A DNA stretch of 64,000 nt from NCBI GenBank assembly GCA_036852015.1, contig JAANDG010000599.1, positions 24,146-88,145 on the forward strand, read 5' to 3'. Under the pieces are notes generated by a model. It worked only from the letters and a program-made list of their open reading frames with translations. It ran no database searches and was not told where the DNA came from. This document shows positions 63,114 to 64,000 of this stretch, piece by piece. Both the position numbers and the translations under genes were made by a program. Within the stretch, counting starts at the first letter, position 1, and every line of letters begins with the position of its first letter. Source of the stretch: Pelodera strongyloides. Its lineage: Eukaryota; Nematoda; Chromadorea; Rhabditida; Rhabditidae.

Positions 63114-63185
63114 GCCCACGTAGTATAGTGGTTAGTACTCCACGTTGTGGCCGTGGCGACGCTGGTTCGATTCCAGCCGTGGGCA
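63114..63185 (+). tRNA. tRNA-His (anticodon GUG), copy 1
   Basis: Cloverleaf with acceptor GCCCACG/CGTGGGC, anticodon stem CCACG/CGTGG, loop TTGTGGC, T arm GCTGGTTCGATTCCAGC and discriminator A. The extra G at position -1 needed by histidyl-tRNA synthetase is normally added after transcription; here a G also precedes in the genome. CTGTTTT follows as terminator. Confidence 0.96.
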
Positions 63186-63372
63186 ACTGTTTTGGCTCCG
63201 CTGTACCCAAACATATTTGACTTTGTTAGTTTAAACTGATGGCTCTGTTTTGAGCAGTAACATTTCGGACGTTCCTAACTTTCCGCTTTACATTTTAATA
63301 CAACAGCTATAGTTATTTTCTTCACATGCGCTACTTTTTGAACGTTGATCATGTTATGCAGTTGTTATTTCG

Positions 63373-63444
63373 GCCCACGTAGTATAGTGGTTAGTACTCC
63401 ACGTTGTGGCCGTGGCGACGCTGGTTCGATTCCAGCCGTGGGCA
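63373..63444 (+). tRNA. tRNA-His (GUG), copy 2
   Basis: Identical to copy 1 over all 72 bases, with the same upstream ATGTTATGCAGTTGTTAT and downstream CTGTTTTGGCTC flanks. Starts 259 bp after copy 1. Confidence 0.96.
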
Positions 63445-63638
63445 ACTGTTTTGGCTCGCTTCTTCGCAGACATAGTTAACAAACAGCGGAGTTTGACAGG
63501 GGCGACAGCTCTGTTTTTTGTGCAAGAATGTTTCGAACGTTCCTAGCTTCCCGCATTACATTTCAAGATTAAACACGGTTATTTTCTTCATGTGAGGTAC
63601 CTTCTGAACATTGATCACGTTATGCAGTACTTATTTCG

Positions 63639-63710
63639 GCCCACGTAGTATAGTGGTTAGTACTCCACGTTGTGGCCGTGGCGACGCTGGTTCGATTCCA
63701 GCCGTGGGCA
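63639..63710 (+). tRNA. tRNA-His (GUG), copy 3
   Basis: Identical to copies 1 and 2; starts 266 bp after copy 2. The spacer has diverged by scattered substitutions. Confidence 0.96.
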
Positions 63711-63897
63711 ACTGTTTTGGTTCGGTTCTTCGCAGACGTAGTTAACGGTCTACGACGGGATCGACGGCTCTTTTTTTTGTGCAACAATGCTTCGAACGAT
63801 ATTAACTTCCCGCATTGTACTTCAATGCTAAATTCAGCGTTATTTTCTTCATGGGAGCACCTTTTGACCTTTGATCACTTATGCAGTACTTATTTCG

Positions 63898-63969
63898 GCC
63901 CACGTAGTATAGTGGTTAGTACTCCACGTTGTGGCCGTGGCGACGCTGGTTCGATTCCAGCCGTGGGCA
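63898..63969 (+). tRNA. tRNA-His (GUG), copy 4
   Basis: Identical to the other copies; starts 259 bp after copy 3. The following spacer (TTCGGTTCTTCGCAGACGTAG) matches that after copy 3 up to the window edge, so more copies may follow. Confidence 0.96.
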
Positions 63970-64000
63970 ACTGTTTTGGTTCGGTTCTTCGCAGACGTAG

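Larger units (their letters stand above)
63114..64000 (+). repeat. tandem array of about 260-bp units carrying tRNA-His
   Basis: Units of 259-266 bp each contain one tRNA-His gene plus a spacer with recognisable shared blocks (TTTCGAACGTTCCTA, CCGCATTACATTTCAA, TATTTTCTTCATG, TTGATCACGTTATGCAG). The genes are identical while the spacers differ. The array continues past the right edge. Confidence 0.9.

Noticed and set aside
1..64000. CRISPR arrays, operons with ribosome binding sites, riboswitches, bacterial origins
   Set aside because: The window is spliced eukaryotic DNA; no such structure was seen.

Overview
The window looks like nuclear DNA from a nematode, most likely clade V (rhabditid, diplogastrid or strongylid). 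Evidence: AT-rich sequence, genes split into many exons of about 50-170 bp with GT-AG introns, TTTCAG-type acceptors (one lying directly before a start codon, as in spliced-leader trans-splicing), an FLP-19-type neuropeptide precursor, an IRG-7-like EGF/vWA secreted protein and a CPG4-like secreted protein. Species cannot be fixed from sequence alone. Gene models were assembled by eye from splice sites, reading phase and family resemblance; every exon junction quoted keeps the frame.

Layout. 1-7408 (-): large secreted EGF/von Willebrand A protein running off the left edge, with a tRNA-derived SINE-like repeat in one intron. 11811-13943 (+): 318-residue membrane protein with an acidic tail. 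15980-16803 (+): 184-residue membrane protein. 17672-17869 (-): orphan C-terminal exon; 18016-18087 (-): tRNA-Ala(UGC); 18627-21093 (-): aquaglyceroporin. 21-28.7 kb is mostly noncoding but holds a hidden C-terminal exon pair (26578-26968, -). 28717-32695 (+): flp-19, with a palindromic MITE in its first intron. 36375-40932 (+): acid sphingomyelinase. 44749-45148: second copy of that MITE. 45563-47099 (-): fragmentary vWA-like gene with a different TTAA-flanked foldback element in its intron. 48863-52468 (+): secreted Gln/Gly-rich protein with a poly-Q tract, followed by weaker cysteine-rich exon candidates. 55512-56290 (+): 103-residue single-pass protein with two PPxY motifs. 58292-59385 (+): mitochondrial ATP synthase inhibitor IF1. 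59577-60337: internally deleted Merlin-type DNA transposon with a perfect 8-bp target duplication. 60436-60508 (+): tRNA-Asn(GUU). 60953-62917 (+): secreted CPG4-like protein. 63114-63969 (+): four identical tRNA-His(GUG) genes in tandem, the last repeat unit running off the right edge.

The genes do not form one pathway. Two functional themes recur: secreted or extracellular proteins (EGF/vWA, Gln/Gly-rich, CPG4-like, acid sphingomyelinase, neuropeptide) and membrane proteins. Mobile-element remnants sit in introns and between genes: a Merlin derivative, two TTAA-type foldback families, a SINE-like repeat and several short duplications.
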